A stretch of 64,000 bases of DNA from Gari tellinella (taxonomy: Eukaryota; Mollusca; Bivalvia; Cardiida; Psammobiidae): positions 37,698,623-37,762,622 of the forward strand of contig OV277861.1 of NCBI GenBank assembly GCA_922989275.2, read 5' to 3'. Both the position numbers and the translations under genes were made by a program. Of this stretch, positions 12,373 through 23,998 are shown one piece after another. How positions within the stretch are numbered: the first letter of the stretch is position 1; each line of letters starts with the position of its first letter. The notes under the pieces are model-generated. The model was not told the DNA's origin. It worked only from the letters and a program-made list of their open reading frames with translations, and searched no databases.

Positions 12373-13392
12373 CAGCCGAGGGTCATAAGTCTTTCCCCAA
12401 AACATGGCGCCGATATCGGTACCGCATATGGCCGCGTCCGAAAAACTTTAATAGCGCCGCGATTTAATTACTAGGAAGATTGAAATTTTAACACAGTGAA
12501 TTTCATGATAGCACCGATAAATTCTTCATTTTTTGTAACAAATAATATTGATTTGTTTCGATCGTCTGCTTCGTAACAGATCAAGGGTGAAACGCAAGGA
12601 ATTGACAGACTAGCAGAAAAAACGTTATCCGTCATTTAAATAAGGACTCTCAAAGTACTCACAAAGTTTCACAATCGGAAAACATCGATAGATCTACCAA
12701 TTCAAATTTTAAAAAGAGATTTTGAGAGTAAGGGAGCTCCGAAAACAAGATCCGAAGTGGGAGGGTATGGGAGACCACGGAAAACCATGCAGACCACACC
12801 CCATATTGCAAAGCATCTGTTGTGTTCAGGGGCTGTTTAACATATGATGGAGATGGAACCCTGACACCAGTTGATGGTAATATCAATTCCGAGAAACATA
12901 TTGAAACTCTAGACACACATTTGTGGCCATTTATTGCTAAAAAGCTCTCAAATAAGCTCTACAGTGTCCATGATGACTATGCTACTCAGCATAAATCTAG
13001 ACTCACCATCGAATGGTCAAGGAACGATAATATCCCGACAATGGTTCGACCAGCTTTAAACCCAGACTTGAATACAATAAAAAATGTGTGGAAATCTTTG
13101 TAAACTAACTTGTGCAAGCGTGCAGTGAATATCAAAATTATGGATGAGCTTATCAGACATGTTCTTGGCATTTGGGATCGTTACAATCAGGCCTATGTAC
13201 AATCACTTTATGAGAGTATTTCAAACAGAATTCGGCATATACTGAAAGAAAACTGGTCTATTTCAAAATACCGCAAGTTTCAGGTAAGTTGGAGTTGCCG
13301 TTTTGAGTTGGTTGATGTTTAAAGTTTGCATGTGCTTAGAGTAGAGAACAAAACGGCCGCCATTTTGGGGAAAGACTTATGAGCCTCGGCTG
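12373..13392 (+). mobile_element. Decayed Tc1/mariner-family transposon, 1020 bp
   Basis: Inverted ends begin CAGCCGAGGGTCATAAGTCT on the left; the right end, read inward, gives CAGCCGAGGCTCATAAGTCT. Similarity continues through TTTCCCCAAAA, and a TA flanks each end (12371-12372, 13393-13394). The interior holds a transposase remnant on the same strand. The length is short for an autonomous member, in keeping with an internal deletion. Confidence 0.85.
12700..13290 (+). pseudogene. Tc1-like transposase remnant
   Basis: From about 12741 one frame reads VVFRGCLTYDGDGTLTPVDG, then INSEKHIETLDTHLWPFIAK, HDDYATQHKSRLTIEW, NPDLNTIKNVWKSL, a stop (13101-13103), then the C-terminal helix region (IRHVLGIWDRYNQAYVQSL). 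In intact relatives the last motif is (S)PDLNPIEN; here the catalytic Glu is Lys, so the enzyme is dead. In another frame at about 12700-12790, FESKGAPKTRSEVGGYGRPRK resembles the GRPRK hook after the N-terminal HTH, implying a frameshift or deletion between the halves. Confidence 0.8.
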
Positions 13393-14317
13393 TACATGTA
13401 CATATTTTTAAAATGCCGAACTTTCGACGGCAGCGACTTGCTATTATAGATGACATTAAATTGACACAACATCGGCGCTATTATGACCTTTGTGTCACAG
13501 TTTGCGGCCGTAAACCCAAATCAATCAATTTTGAAATTGACAAAATCGGCCATCTGACCCTCCAATTGGTCTACAACCAGATTGTTCATTTCAGTAAAAT
13601 GTCCATGACAGCGACTATTTGCATACGTTGGCCACAGTTAGGCGAAACCTCTCATTCAATAACCACTGGAGATTTAAATGTACATTTAAAATCAAAATAA
13701 AAGTTTGTCCATCTTGTTTAATTGCGTTCTGTTTAAAGTATACATGTACACCGATGCATTGAAAATTATTCTTCGTGTGGCGACCTTGATCAGAGGGCTC
13801 CTTTAGGGGATGTTCTGTTCAAAGTTTACACTGAGGCAGAAGACAAGTGCATTCCTTGTAAGTACACTGTTTGTAGTGAAGCATAATACTTGCAAGATAT
13901 ACAATTGGTGTGCAATTAGAATAAAGGAAGCTGTGATATGGAAGAAAATGACTGATATTAATAAAAAAAAATGGAAATGGATCTCAAATATAAAGACAAA
14001 AGTTCTTGTTATTATTTATATCTATGCAAAATGGTGCTTATTGAAATATATTTTATTTGAAATTCTGGTTTTGTACACATATTTCAAGTACTTAAAAAAT
14101 TACATAGCTCAAGATAATAAATGAACTTGGTAAATATACTGAAGCACAATGTAATAGATATGTTCTAAGCAGTAATGCATTTAGGAAATAATTATTTTTT
14201 AGAAATGGAATTAAAAATGAAAAAAATAGACATTTAGAATATTTTAAAATAAGATAAAATCATGCCTTTTACCTGTAGCTCTGTAGTAATTTGATCTTTC
14301 AGACTATGTCTGTTTAA
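13393..14317. other. Anonymous stretch
   Basis: Open frames at 13413-13700 and 13810-14124 show no recognisable domain; the second is Lys/Ile/Tyr-rich as expected from AT-rich DNA. A decayed F-type half core lies at 13787-13835. Confidence 0.35.
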
Positions 14318-14516
14318 CCCTTTACCCTTAATCCAGGTTGTTTATTACAGCATGTTGAAAGTAAAGTAGAAAGTACCTAATGGTATATTCTGCTTTACTT
14401 TCAAAATGCTTTAGGCTCCTTATAGTGCATACATTCATGATTCCATAGTTTTGAACTATTTTGCTCAGTGGAGAAATAGATAAGAGGGGGAAACTGCATA
14501 TTGATTGAGTGATAGG
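14318..14516 (+). mobile_element. Family C MITE
   Basis: TTAA|CCCTTTACCC left and GTGATAGG|TTAA right, with an internal hairpin of the GAAAGTAAAG type (14349-14414). Confidence 0.7.
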
Positions 14517-14579
14517 TTAATGTGCAATCAAATTATGTACATGTACATGTAATAGATGTCTTGGGTTAGCTGCTCCTCA

Positions 14580-14836
14580 TTAAACTAAGACTTTTCCTGT
14601 TATTTTGAGACCAGCCGGGTAATGACTTTGTGTAAACATAAATTCATCATGAGTTAAACTTTGTTTTGTTAAATCTGGTTCATTCTCGTTATTGTCACTG
14701 TTCTCTGTTGAGTAAGCACCAAACATATTCTGTTCACAGTCAATGAGAAAGGATGACTCCAGGGTTAATATTGCAGACTTCTCAAGATTTAGACCAACAT
14801 CCAAGGCTGATGGCCAGTGACATCTGGTGATAGAAT
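14580..14836 (-). CDS. Candidate terminal exon of an unrecognised gene
   Basis: A minus-strand open stretch follows a good acceptor (TTGTTTGTTGTTTCAG) and ends in TAA. The peptide is acidic and complex (AYSTENSDNNENEPDLTKQS) rather than repeat-like. I recognise no domain and found no partner exon upstream. It may be a real 3' exon, a gene fragment, or chance. Confidence 0.22.
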
Positions 14837-15216
14837 CTGAAACAACAAACATGCATGAAAATAAATAATAACAGTTTAAACATATAGACAGCTTTATCAT
14901 CTTAATTAGAATTATTTTTGATTCTTTAATGAAGGCAATGATTGAATGAGAAAATTCAAATTCAAATCTTTATTTAAAACCTACAAGTAAATCTAACAGA
15001 CACACACATTTAGAATCTATAATGGCAATGTTGATAAAATAGCATGTCAACCCAAATTCCGTTCCAGCTATTTCAGTAACTGACTCTTAGTACGCTCCTA
15101 ATATTTAAATGGCTTACAAAATTATCAAAACATATTTTAAAATTATTCTAAATTCCTAGACAACTGTAGTATAAAAATGGTTACCAAGCACAATGACAGT
15201 TAGACGTATAGAAAGT

Positions 15217-15373
15217 TAAAACTTTTAAGTTGAGTCTTATATGGTTCTTAGACATTGATAAGTCAAATTTCAGTTTTTGCTCATCAAAAACTCAAATCTG
15301 ACCAACCAAACGCTTTAGGACGATTTCAGACTTAACTCAAAAGCTTTATAACCTTGGAGCCAGGGTCTCTGAC
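15217..15373. mobile_element. Family K MITE
   Basis: AAAACTTTTAAGTTGAGTCT left; right end GCTTTATAACCTTGGAGCC. Central palindrome around CAAATTTCAGTTTTTGC and its inverse. Confidence 0.6.
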
Positions 15374-15434
15374 GTAACATTCTAGCACTCTAACGACTGA
15401 GCTGTAGGGACTTGTTGAGTTTCTACAAAGATAA

Positions 15435-15686
15435 CAGTGGAAAAAAACCGTTATTCTCTTAAACTATTGTTTCCATTGCAAACAGTTTGGAGCCAGTACA
15501 GACGTCGGTTTGGAGCCAAATCATACGCCGAGTAACCCGGTGTCTGATCAGGCTCCCAAATGTTTGGTACTCAGATTAAAATAAACAGTCAGAAGTATAA
15601 AAAAGATGTCATTTTCTCCATGTTAGTGCACTGCGTTTGCATTTCTTTGCGTTTAAAAACGGGAAAGAATAACGTTATCTCCGCTG
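15435..15686 (+). mobile_element. Family A MITE with partly duplicated core
   Basis: CAGTGGAAAAAAACCGTTAT left, AACGTTATCTCCGCTG right. The left palindrome arm (GTTTGGAGCCA) is present twice. Confidence 0.75.
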
Positions 15687-15899
15687 TGCCTGTGTTCGAC
15701 AGGTACAGTCCCAATGGTGCACCTAAAAAGTGCCCCTTCTCATAATCATAAGAATTGATGGCGTAGAAGTAATAAATAGAAATAGAAATAGACTACACTC
15801 GATCCCGCTAGACTACAGTATGGAGTTATAATGAGTTAAATGACTGCAACCGACTGCTGGTAATCCATTCATGTGTCTGATATTTATTAATAAATATAG

Positions 15900-16340
15900 C
15901 ATTATAAATAAAGTCCTACCCTAAACATGCTAAACTGTAAATCGGTGTACCTGTATTTCCATAGAATTGGTCTAGAGAAAGTCTCTGACGTTCTGTGTTG
16001 CGTCGCACCTGACCGGTCTGTATGCTACGTCTCACGTTGTACCAGACCAACTCATTCAACGTTATTCCAACATCCAACCACATATCTCCTCATATCCAGA
16101 TATATTGTAACATTTTCAAATCCTTGAATTAACGGACGAATAACAGCATGATGTCTGTTGAGTGCCAAGCGTAAATTATTATTACACATGCGAATCGAGT
16201 CGCTTTTAAAAATGGCCGACATTGATAAATCAGGTACATGTGGCCCTGTATCTAAGCCGTTGATATATAAAATACATGAACATTTTGTAAACAAACTTGA
16301 CCTCTCTAGGTGCGCGTATTCTGTCAATGTATTAGAGAAC
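15900..16340. other. Anonymous, GC-richer stretch
   Basis: Overlapping open frames on both strands (15927-16352), one starting AAAATGGCCGACATTGATAA before a possible GGTACATG donor. No domain or matching second exon was found. Confidence 0.25.
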
Positions 16341-16401
16341 GGTGTTAGGTGAAATCCAACAAGAAGGGGAATTAGACATATTTTTATGCAAGAATAGTGT
16401 C

Positions 16402-16533
16402 AATACACCTGTTTTTCGTGCATTAACATCTGCAGAAGCCCTTGTGCTGTCTTGGAGCCCTCGGCTAAAGCCTCGGGCTTCAAATACAGCCCGCGGGCTT
16501 CTTCAGATGTTAATGCACGAAAATAGGTGTATT
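16402..16533. repeat. Long imperfect hairpin
   Basis: Arms AATACACCTGTTTTTCGTGC.. and its inverse extend about 45 bases each, through CATTAACATCTGCAGAAGCC, around a GC-rich loop with GAGCCCTCGG / CCTCGGGCTT. Confidence 0.8.
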
Positions 16534-17217
16534 AACCCTATAGTAAAACTTGAACCGAATCCGGCGTAACGAATTACCGGAATACGCATACTCTAAAAAA
16601 CCCAAAATGACTGAATCGTTTCCCCCGTCTTTTCGAACCCTTTGCTCGCAAATATTCATCACAAACAATTATTTATGCGTACGTTTGGGGATAATACAGT
16701 CACAGCCGACCACCACAAAGTTGTGTTGTTGATTTTTTTTATACGATACCTTATATTTTCGGTGGGTATTTGGTGAGATTTTTTTGTATTCGGTATGGCG
16801 AATAAGGTAAATAACTCGCTCTGGAAACCGAGATGTGATCATAGAAAACAAACGTTTTTCTGGAATATTTTGGATCCTTTGCCGACAGTGTGTAAAGTAC
16901 TGTAGGTAGGTGTAATGTATTGTATTTTCAACAGATTTGTAGCAATTGTGCACCATATAAAGTTGTAAAGTAAACAGCATGTTCAAGTTGCTACAGACGC
17001 GATGCTGACGTCAGAAAGCCAATTTTTACAATAGGTAGATAAACGATTACAATGATTACAAATAAATTGAAATTGATCCAACTGTTTGGTATTATACATA
17101 TCTATTGACAGTAATTACATACTTGAGAGGAATTAACGATTAAAGTAGCCACGAATACTCAGCGTGATAAAAGTTGCTTTTGGACTCAAACGTTATGTAT
17201 CTACTTTGCAGAACGTC
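16534..17217. other. Gene-free stretch
   Basis: A minus-strand open frame at 16669-16986 has no recognisable motif. Confidence 0.4.
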
Positions 17218-17221
17218 ACGT

Positions 17222-17305
17222 AAGCAGCTCAGCGTGGTCCAGTGGTTACGTCCTTGGTTTGTGACGCGGACAACCCCGGTTCAATTCTAGGTAGAAGCAA
17301 TTCTT
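17222..17305 (+). repeat. tRNA-derived SINE head or tRNA-like remnant
   Basis: A-box-like TGGTCCAGTGGTTA and B-box-like GGTTCAATTC are spaced as in a tRNA gene, followed by a T-rich stretch. The anticodon and acceptor stems do not pair well, so it is read as a SINE head or pseudo-tRNA, not a working tRNA gene. Confidence 0.5.
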
Positions 17306-17864
17306 TTCTTTTTTTAATTATTTTGTAGTTTGTTTTTTCATTTATTGTTATCGTTGATTTGACCGCAATCAATTCCGTTTTGATCTAAGCAATTATGTTA
17401 TACATATGAACATTTATAGATCTACATTATATGAGAGCATATCACAGGATTAAAGTCAAGAAAATCATTGATCCTATACTAAATTACGTCATAGGTTACT
17501 CTTGTCATTAAACTTAATAGATATCTAGATCTATAGCTTAATGCTTATACTAGATCTACATGTAAATATAAAAGTATGAAAATAAAAACCATAGTTGTAT
17601 TTGCTTTATTTATCATTTTTTAAAATGATGTTCAATGGAGATTAGATTAGATAAAGTAAAAGAAAACTAATCTAAACGTTTCTTTTGTTGTAAAGATAGA
17701 AGGTAATTAAATCAATTTAATATGTCAATGGTTAGTCTACTGCAAATAATCGATTACAAGTAGATCTAGATCTAGTTTACTTTAACACAGTCAACTTAAG
17801 CGACGAGTATACCGGTTTTTGACAACCAGGGAACCTGTGAGGAGTCATACACTTAATTGTGTTA
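17306..17864. other. Gene-free stretch
   Basis: Strongly AT-rich with scattered AGATCTAGATCT strings; nothing else recognised. Confidence 0.45.
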
Positions 17865-17932
17865 TGCAAACAGTAAAGATCCAGATCAGAGAATTCATAA
17901 AAGAACAGTTAGGTCCGGTCTGCACTGTTTGT
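17865..17932. repeat. Decayed GATCAGA-type palindrome
   Basis: GCAAACAGTAAAGATCCAGA left, GGTCTGCACTGTTTG right, with a disrupted centre. Confidence 0.5.
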
Positions 17933-18618
17933 TAATTTGTTAAAACAAGTTGTAAAACAACCCTGTCAAAAATGGACATTACTTTATTAGAAAAAAAAAC
18001 AAATTATGTTAGTGTACATATGATTTATACTCACCTGTTCACTTCCACATGTTTAATTCTTCGTTTTTTATGCCGTTCAATAACTGGTTGCCATGGCAAC
18101 ACTCTTTTAATGTGTGAATGAAATATTACCATTTTCTAATGTATGACGACTTACTCTATTCAAACAAACATTTTCATCAAATTCTGATATAGGGCCAATT
18201 TTGACCCTTCGTGAACCTTGTTCTTTAAACCTTCATTTATAAAGGAGAAATGTGTGTTCATATAAAAATATTACATTTGTAGTTTGAAACAAATATATAA
18301 CATAATCATTATCGAGAAAGAAAAATGTTGCGTGCTCTCCTTACATATACAATTATGTATCTATCATATAGACATAAGTGGGTCGTTGCTGACATACTGT
18401 TGATAAATCATTACAAAGAAGTAAGGCTGTCTCTTGTTGTTTCCAATTCACAGTGATATACGGTGTTAAACGTATAATGAATAATGTTCAAACCAGAAAA
18501 AATGTCTCTTTTTCCTATTTTTGATAACCACAACTCATCATTTCAATAGGATCATGCTATTTATTAGTCAGTTGTTCGCCTGCTTAACCTTCTGCAAGCT
18601 GATCGCGACTTTCCTAAT
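17933..18618. other. Gene-free stretch
   Basis: No feature recognised. Confidence 0.45.
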
Positions 18619-18695
18619 TTGCAAACAGTTTAGATACAGATCTGATGCCGCGTGACGCGGCATCTGATCTGGATCCAAACAGTTTGACACTCATG
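18619..18695. repeat. GATCAGA-type palindrome (family H core)
   Basis: TTTGCAAACAGTTTAGATAC..GATGCCGCGTGACGCGGCATC..GGATCCAAACAGTTTG, nearly perfect. Confidence 0.8.
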
Positions 18696-19189
18696 CTTAG
18701 GTTAATTTTCCTTAGCAATATATACTTCTTAAGTTAATAAGTTTGGAGACGACAATGTAAAAGCAGGCGTTTTCACTTCAGGATAAATGTTATAAAGACA
18801 GTACTTCTGTATGGTTATCCTGTGATTAGACACATACTAATTTCGGCTTATGCTGATTCAGTTTGGTACCGAAAAGATTAACAAAATTTAACAAATTTCA
18901 GTGAATCAGACTGATGCTTCTGAAGTTATAAATGTCTTATAAGGTGACCAATGAATGTAATATGTGTTTTAGTCGTATGCACAACGTCAACTCATTTTCT
19001 ATATAAACTACATTTACATGAATGTATCTTAAGTCTTTGCCTAAGAAACGAGACCTGAAAATGCAACACAGGTCTCTGAAAATATTTAAATATGCTGAAA
19101 TGAATAACAGAGGGATGGATGGATGAGTTTGGTTTAGGGCACTGCGGAACGAAACAGGTCATAACATATGCTAACATATGGCGCGATCA

Positions 19190-19448
19190 AATGCAGCCGC
19201 AGTACCGACTCAGACCCTTCACAGGTACCCATTTTAACCCCTGGGTGGAGACACCATTGGAATACGGTACAAGGGATCGTGAGTTTGATCCCCCGCCGGA
19301 CCAGCGGTCTGCCTAGGATGTTTTTTCTGAATCTCCGATGATGTACAGGAACGTTCTTGAACAAGACATGTACCGCGAATTGCTCCTCTCCACCCAGGGG
19401 TTAAAATGGATACCTGTGAAGGGTCTGAGTCGGTACTGCGGCTGCATT
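19190..19448. repeat. Long inverted repeat, ~62-base arms
   Basis: Left arm 19190-19251 (AATGCAGCCGCAGTACCGAC...) and right arm 19387-19448 are near-exact inverses, with a ~135-base loop that includes GTGAGTTTGATCCCC, a B-box-like string. Confidence 0.85.
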
Positions 19449-19642
19449 ATAAGCAGTGCTCAATATTGTAGGCAAGATGGCTCAATGATCAGGGGAGTAA
19501 ATGTATAGTCGGCTGAACGGTCATTCGGACTGAAAGTAGACTATAACTTGGTATATTTTTTTATAAAGCGTCAATGAATGTTGAGATAAGATTATGGTGA
19601 TACGGTGAGATATCATGAATATGAAGACATATGACCATTTAA

Positions 19643-19881
19643 CACTTTCATGATCAAATTACTCGGGATAGTTTTAACCCCTCTACCGCTTAATTGTCGT
19701 CTTCCTCAGTATTATTGTCTGCAATACACGTTTAAACTTGGATTTCAGGTTGTATAACTTAATAAACATCGATTAGAGTGTCAAACAGTTTGGGTCCTGA
19801 TGAGATGCCGCGTTACGCGTTACTTATTAGGACCCAAACTGTTTGCTAACGCGCTTTAAGGCATCATTAAGAGTGAAATAG
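19643..19881 (-). mobile_element. Family H MITE
   Basis: TTAA|CACTTTCATGATCAAATTAC left, GAGTGAAATAG|TTAA right. Palindrome GTTTGGGTCCTGATGAGATG...GGACCCAAACTGTTTG. Confidence 0.8.
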
Positions 19882-19885
19882 TTAA

Positions 19886-19952
19886 GCCATGTTGAACGTA
19901 CAACAAAACGCGCCTTTAGGCGAGCTTTTTTACTTTCAGCCTGCTTTAGGCT
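19886..19952. mobile_element. Family C hairpin fragment
   Basis: Worn hairpin ...AAACGCGCCTTTAGGCGAGC...ACTTTCAGCCTGCTTTAGG. Its left side sits at the TTAA ending the preceding family H element. Confidence 0.55.
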
Positions 19953-20279
19953 ATCGTCTCATATGATATAATTAATTTTGTTATGCTAAGTGTGCATAAC
20001 TGTAAAAATTTGAACATTTTTGCTTCAACGCATGAATCAATTAAATGCACTAAAAGAGAGTTTCTATGGGGTTAGGGGTAAATCATGGTGACATAAGTTG
20101 GTAAACACTGCCATCCTTGAAATACATTAAACCAGGAAGTACGATTGGTTTGTTTCAGATTTTCTTATCTCCTATTCATGAATTGCAAAATAGATTTGAG
20201 CGAATTATTCATGGCTCTAAAACAATAAACTGTTTACGACTGTCACAACATGTTTGTCACATACAGAATAATTGACTTA

Positions 20280-20385
20280 CAGTGTGGAAGATGGTATTAT
20301 TTCCCTATTAAACTCGCTTGTACTGACAATTATTTCCATGGCATACAGTTTCAAGCGAGATCAGGCGCCAGAAGGCTCGAGGTAT
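20280..20385 (+). mobile_element. Family A left-half fragment
   Basis: ACAGTGTGGAAGATGGTATT, TTAAACTCGCTTG and CAGTTTCAAGCGAGATCAGG follow the order of family A left halves. Confidence 0.45.
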
Positions 20386-20417
20386 GGTTGTGCTCCAAAC
20401 CACAGGGACCGAAAAAC

Positions 20418-20606
20418 AGTCGACCTTCGATATCTCGAAATCGCTTAACTCGAACTATCTGATAGTTCGACATATGTACTATATGATTTTATGCTCAGTT
20501 AAGTCGATCATACCCCTAGTTCAAAGTCAAAACGTGGCCAAGCAACGTTTTAACTTTGAAATACGGGTATGTTCGACAAAATCGACTTTCGAGATATCGA
20601 AGTTGG
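20418..20606. mobile_element. Small inverted-repeat element
   Basis: GTCGACCTTCGATATCTCGA left and the inverse TTCGAGATATCGAAGTTGG right. The ends are unlike the GATCAGA families and the interior is non-coding. Confidence 0.5.
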
Positions 20607-21274
20607 ATTTTTTGGTGACAGGTATATATATATATATAAATATAGACAAGGGGTACAACTGATTTTCATTCTCTCTCGCCATACCTCAACAAAACGTGTC
20701 ATATCGTGAGTAATAATTGAAGAAGAAAAAACACTTTGCATTTCTGCCTAGCTAACAAAATACCTTTCCATAAAACATAACATAAAAACAACTGTTATAA
20801 TGGAACAACAACAGTAACTGCGTCTACTCATCGAAATGACACATATACGAAAACAGGGACAAGGGTGCATCTTGTGCTGATATAGCATTGGCTAATACTG
20901 GACGATTGTTTATGCGGCAAAATCGAGCACGACAGTCATACTGTCATAGTTATACACTTTTGGCACCGATCAAATCTAATTTTCTCTCGAATCATTGAAA
21001 CCAATTAAAATTCACAGAAATGTCGACACGAATGCCAATCGTATGGCTTCTGATAATAGGCCAGCGTCTGATCAGGGGTCAAACTGCATGCAAAGTCACC
21101 TTTTACGCCGTTTGCAGTAAAAGCGTTAAGGGTCATGATTTACCAGTAACACGCTTTCCTATGATCTGATGTTGGATAAATGCACACATGTTATCGAGGC
21201 AGCGTTTTAGTGCGACACTTACAGCAGTTTTCTGGTTAAAAGGTAAGAACACAGCAAAATGCTAGACAGGGGTA
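20607..21274. other. Gene-free stretch with a decayed family H fragment
   Basis: A TA microsatellite at about 20623-20638 and a half core with H flanks (CCAGCGTCTGATCAGGGGTC, about 21062-21130). Confidence 0.4.
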
Positions 21275-21493
21275 CAATAGAGAAAACGTTATTCTTTCCC
21301 ATTACCGCGTTTACGCTGAAACTATAATTTCCATTGTAAACAGTTTGGAGCCAGATCAGACGCCGGGTTACCCGGCGTCTGATCAGGCACCAAACTGTTT
21401 TCCGTCAAGGCAATTGTCGGTAAGTGGCCATTTTCTTCACTTTATTACAATGCGTTTGCGTTTAAACGGGAAAAGATAACGTTTTCACCTCTG
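21275..21493 (+). mobile_element. Family A MITE
   Basis: TA|CAATAGAGAAAACGTTATTC left, AACGTTTTCACCTCTG|TA right, complete palindrome GACGCCGGGTTACCCGGCGTC; right half shortened. Confidence 0.85.
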
Positions 21494-22184
21494 TAATACC
21501 TTTGTTATTCTGTAGTACATTTGCATTGCGGTTAGCAGCTACCTGCCACCATACTAGAAACTTAATGCATTGCATGCACCGAAGTCACAATAGTAAGCCT
21601 GTTAAGATACAAATTCTGGGCAAATCGTTCAAATTGTGACTAAATTCTGCAACTTGGCACAATCATTTATTTGGGTGTACAAAACATGAAATGGAATGGT
21701 AGTCAATGTACTATTTGGCCTGTCTGAGACAATTCCTTCTGATGCATTATCTATCTTTCTTGCAAATTTTGTTTTATTTATATATGTATAACACTGTCAT
21801 TTTCGTCGATTCTTAATGTCTAAGCGTGGGCTGTAACAAAGAGGTGAGCTCGTGTAGCCCGACCCAATTTTTTAACAATATCGAAACAACATAATTTATG
21901 TTGAATTTAAATTTAATGTTTTTTAGTTATTAAAAAAGCTTCCTGACCACATAGAGTTAACTTTTTTCTGCCAGTTATGTTAAGTCATGGTAAGTTAATA
22001 ATACTAATAATACATGTACGTTCATCTGACAGTTTCATTAAGAATATAATCATAATATCAAGCAGTTTAAATCCAGGTGAGACACCGACGTTCTCAGCAT
22101 GTCATGTGGAGCAAAACTGCTTGATAAGTTATCAGACAACCGAGCCTAGCGTGAGTTTAGGTAAAACACTTTTAGCCTAAACTA
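21494..22184. other. Gene-free stretch
   Basis: No feature recognised; an open frame at 21977-22180 lacks motifs. Confidence 0.4.
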
Positions 22185-22189
22185 AATGT

Positions 22190-22532
22190 CCGTGCTCCCG
22201 ATCTACAACAACATTAAATAGGAGCATAAGCTTGAGTGTGTTATTCTGAGGGAGTATTGTTAGGAAACGAAATTGGCTTACATTTACAAAATCTTGCGTC
22301 CCGATTAAAGTTATTTTGATTTGGTTTCAAGCTGTTTGTCACTCGTCATTATATATTTTCTGTCAAACCGTCCTATATGTGACTTTGAGAAAAAACAGCA
22401 TATAACAATTTTAAGCAGACGATATTGCAGCCGTGGAAATAGTGGACATAATTGCCATGTTTGGGGAATATCAGTAGGCATTGTAAGTAGAACATCCTTT
22501 TTTCAGAGGGCCGTTGTAGAGAGTGAACAGTG
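22190..22532 (+). mobile_element. Family B MITE, decayed
   Basis: CGTGCTCCCGATCTACAAC left, GAGGGCCGTTGTAGAGAGTG right. Only one palindrome arm (GTTTCAAGCTGTTTGTCACTC) remains. Confidence 0.6.
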
Positions 22533-22735
22533 CATTACCTTTCAAGAAAAGGTGTTCTATATATCCGCCAATAATCCAATAAAACTCCTTCGTTCACATT
22601 AGATGTAATACTAAATGTCATATAATTAGATTTCCTGTACAGAAATTAAATATGACTGGTAATGCATTTGCTTTCATGTCAGAGAATCGACATTTGTTTC
22701 CCTGTGAATGCAGCCACACAGAAGTGACTATGGTA

Positions 22736-22977
22736 CAGTGGAGAAAACGTTTTCATACCAAGAACGCCATTGCGCTTAAACTGTTGATTCTATTGAAAAC
22801 AGTTTGGAACCTGTTCAGACGACGGATAACCCGGTGTCTGACCAGGCTCCACACTGTTTGTCACTAAGATTAAAACAGATAGTAAGGAATTAATAATATT
22901 TAATTTTCTACAGTAGAGTTTATTTTGTTACCGTTTCATTTGCTTTTAAATGAGTAAGAAGAACGTATTTTCTTCTG
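22736..22977 (+). mobile_element. Family A MITE, strongly diverged
   Basis: TA|CAGTGGAGAAAACGTTTTCA left; the palindrome GACGACGGATAACCCGGTGTC is recognisable; the right end is worn. Confidence 0.7.
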
Positions 22978-23752
22978 TATTACACATAAGTGTTTTGTTA
23001 TGTAAATATGTTTACACAGGAAAACCTTTCTGTACCTTGCTTAAGCAGTTACCCGTGGTAAACACCTAAACTAGTGGTCGTAATAGAGTAGTGTTACTGT
23101 ATATATTATTGCGTAGGTTTGTTTGAATATTATTTAATAAGACAATACGACAAACATCATGTGGGTAAAGTATTACACACCTAAGCTGATGCATCAAAAC
23201 ATTAAAGTGAAAACACTTGCTTTAAAAGTCCGAAAGTAAATAAAAGACTTCACCAATACTATAAGGTCAACATTTTGTAAGCGAGTATAGCTATTACATG
23301 TATAATGCTTGTTCTACCAAAACCTATAACATAACATCGTTTTTGTTAACCAATATATAAACATATTTAAGGCATGACTCAGATAATATATTCATTAAAA
23401 GGGATAGACTATGTTGTTGTATATTTGTTTAATCGTGAATACTACTTCTTTGAAACGTCAGCCATGCTATGGTATGTATTGTTTCTCTTATCATACAAAA
23501 TCCTGTATTCAAATCAAACACAATAAACGAATAAATTTGATGTCCCTTTGATCGTTATGCACTTTCAACTGGCGGGGAAATATTCAGCAATCCGTGTGTT
23601 CTTCTGACATTTGCAAAGATAATTAAATGCAGTTTTACGAATATGTGATGGAAGAGACACGAACTAATCAGTATTTACACTTTCTTCCAAACAGTGTTGT
23701 CAACTATATTCTTAGGAAGGTTTAATTTCTAAAAAGTGATTGTCATGAGTTT
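22978..23752. other. Gene-free stretch
   Basis: No feature recognised. Confidence 0.45.
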
Positions 23753-23998
23753 TAATGGAGAATGTGTTATTCTTTCCCAATAAACGCGTTTACGCTAAAA
23801 CTATTATTTACAGTGCAAACAGTTTGGAGCCAGATCAGACGCCGGGTAACCCGGCGTCTGATCAGACTCCAAACTGTTTGCCACAAAGATAAACATGAAT
23901 TATCAGAATTGTCCAAAAGTTGTACTTGTCTACGTTTTAGTGCTTTGCGTTTGCGTACTTTTGCGTTTAAACGGGAAAGAATAACAGATTATCCACTG
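23753..23998 (+). mobile_element. Family A MITE, 246 bp
   Basis: The left end has TAATGG for CAGTGG; otherwise close to consensus, with perfect palindrome GACGCCGGGTAACCCGGCGTC and right end ATCCACTG|TA. Confidence 0.85.

Noticed and set aside
13810..14124. 104-codon Lys/Ile-rich open frame
   Set aside because: Composition matches AT-rich non-coding DNA; no splice context or motif.
17222..17305. Functional tRNA gene
   Set aside because: A- and B-box-like strings are present, but acceptor and anticodon stems pair poorly and no clear anticodon loop forms.
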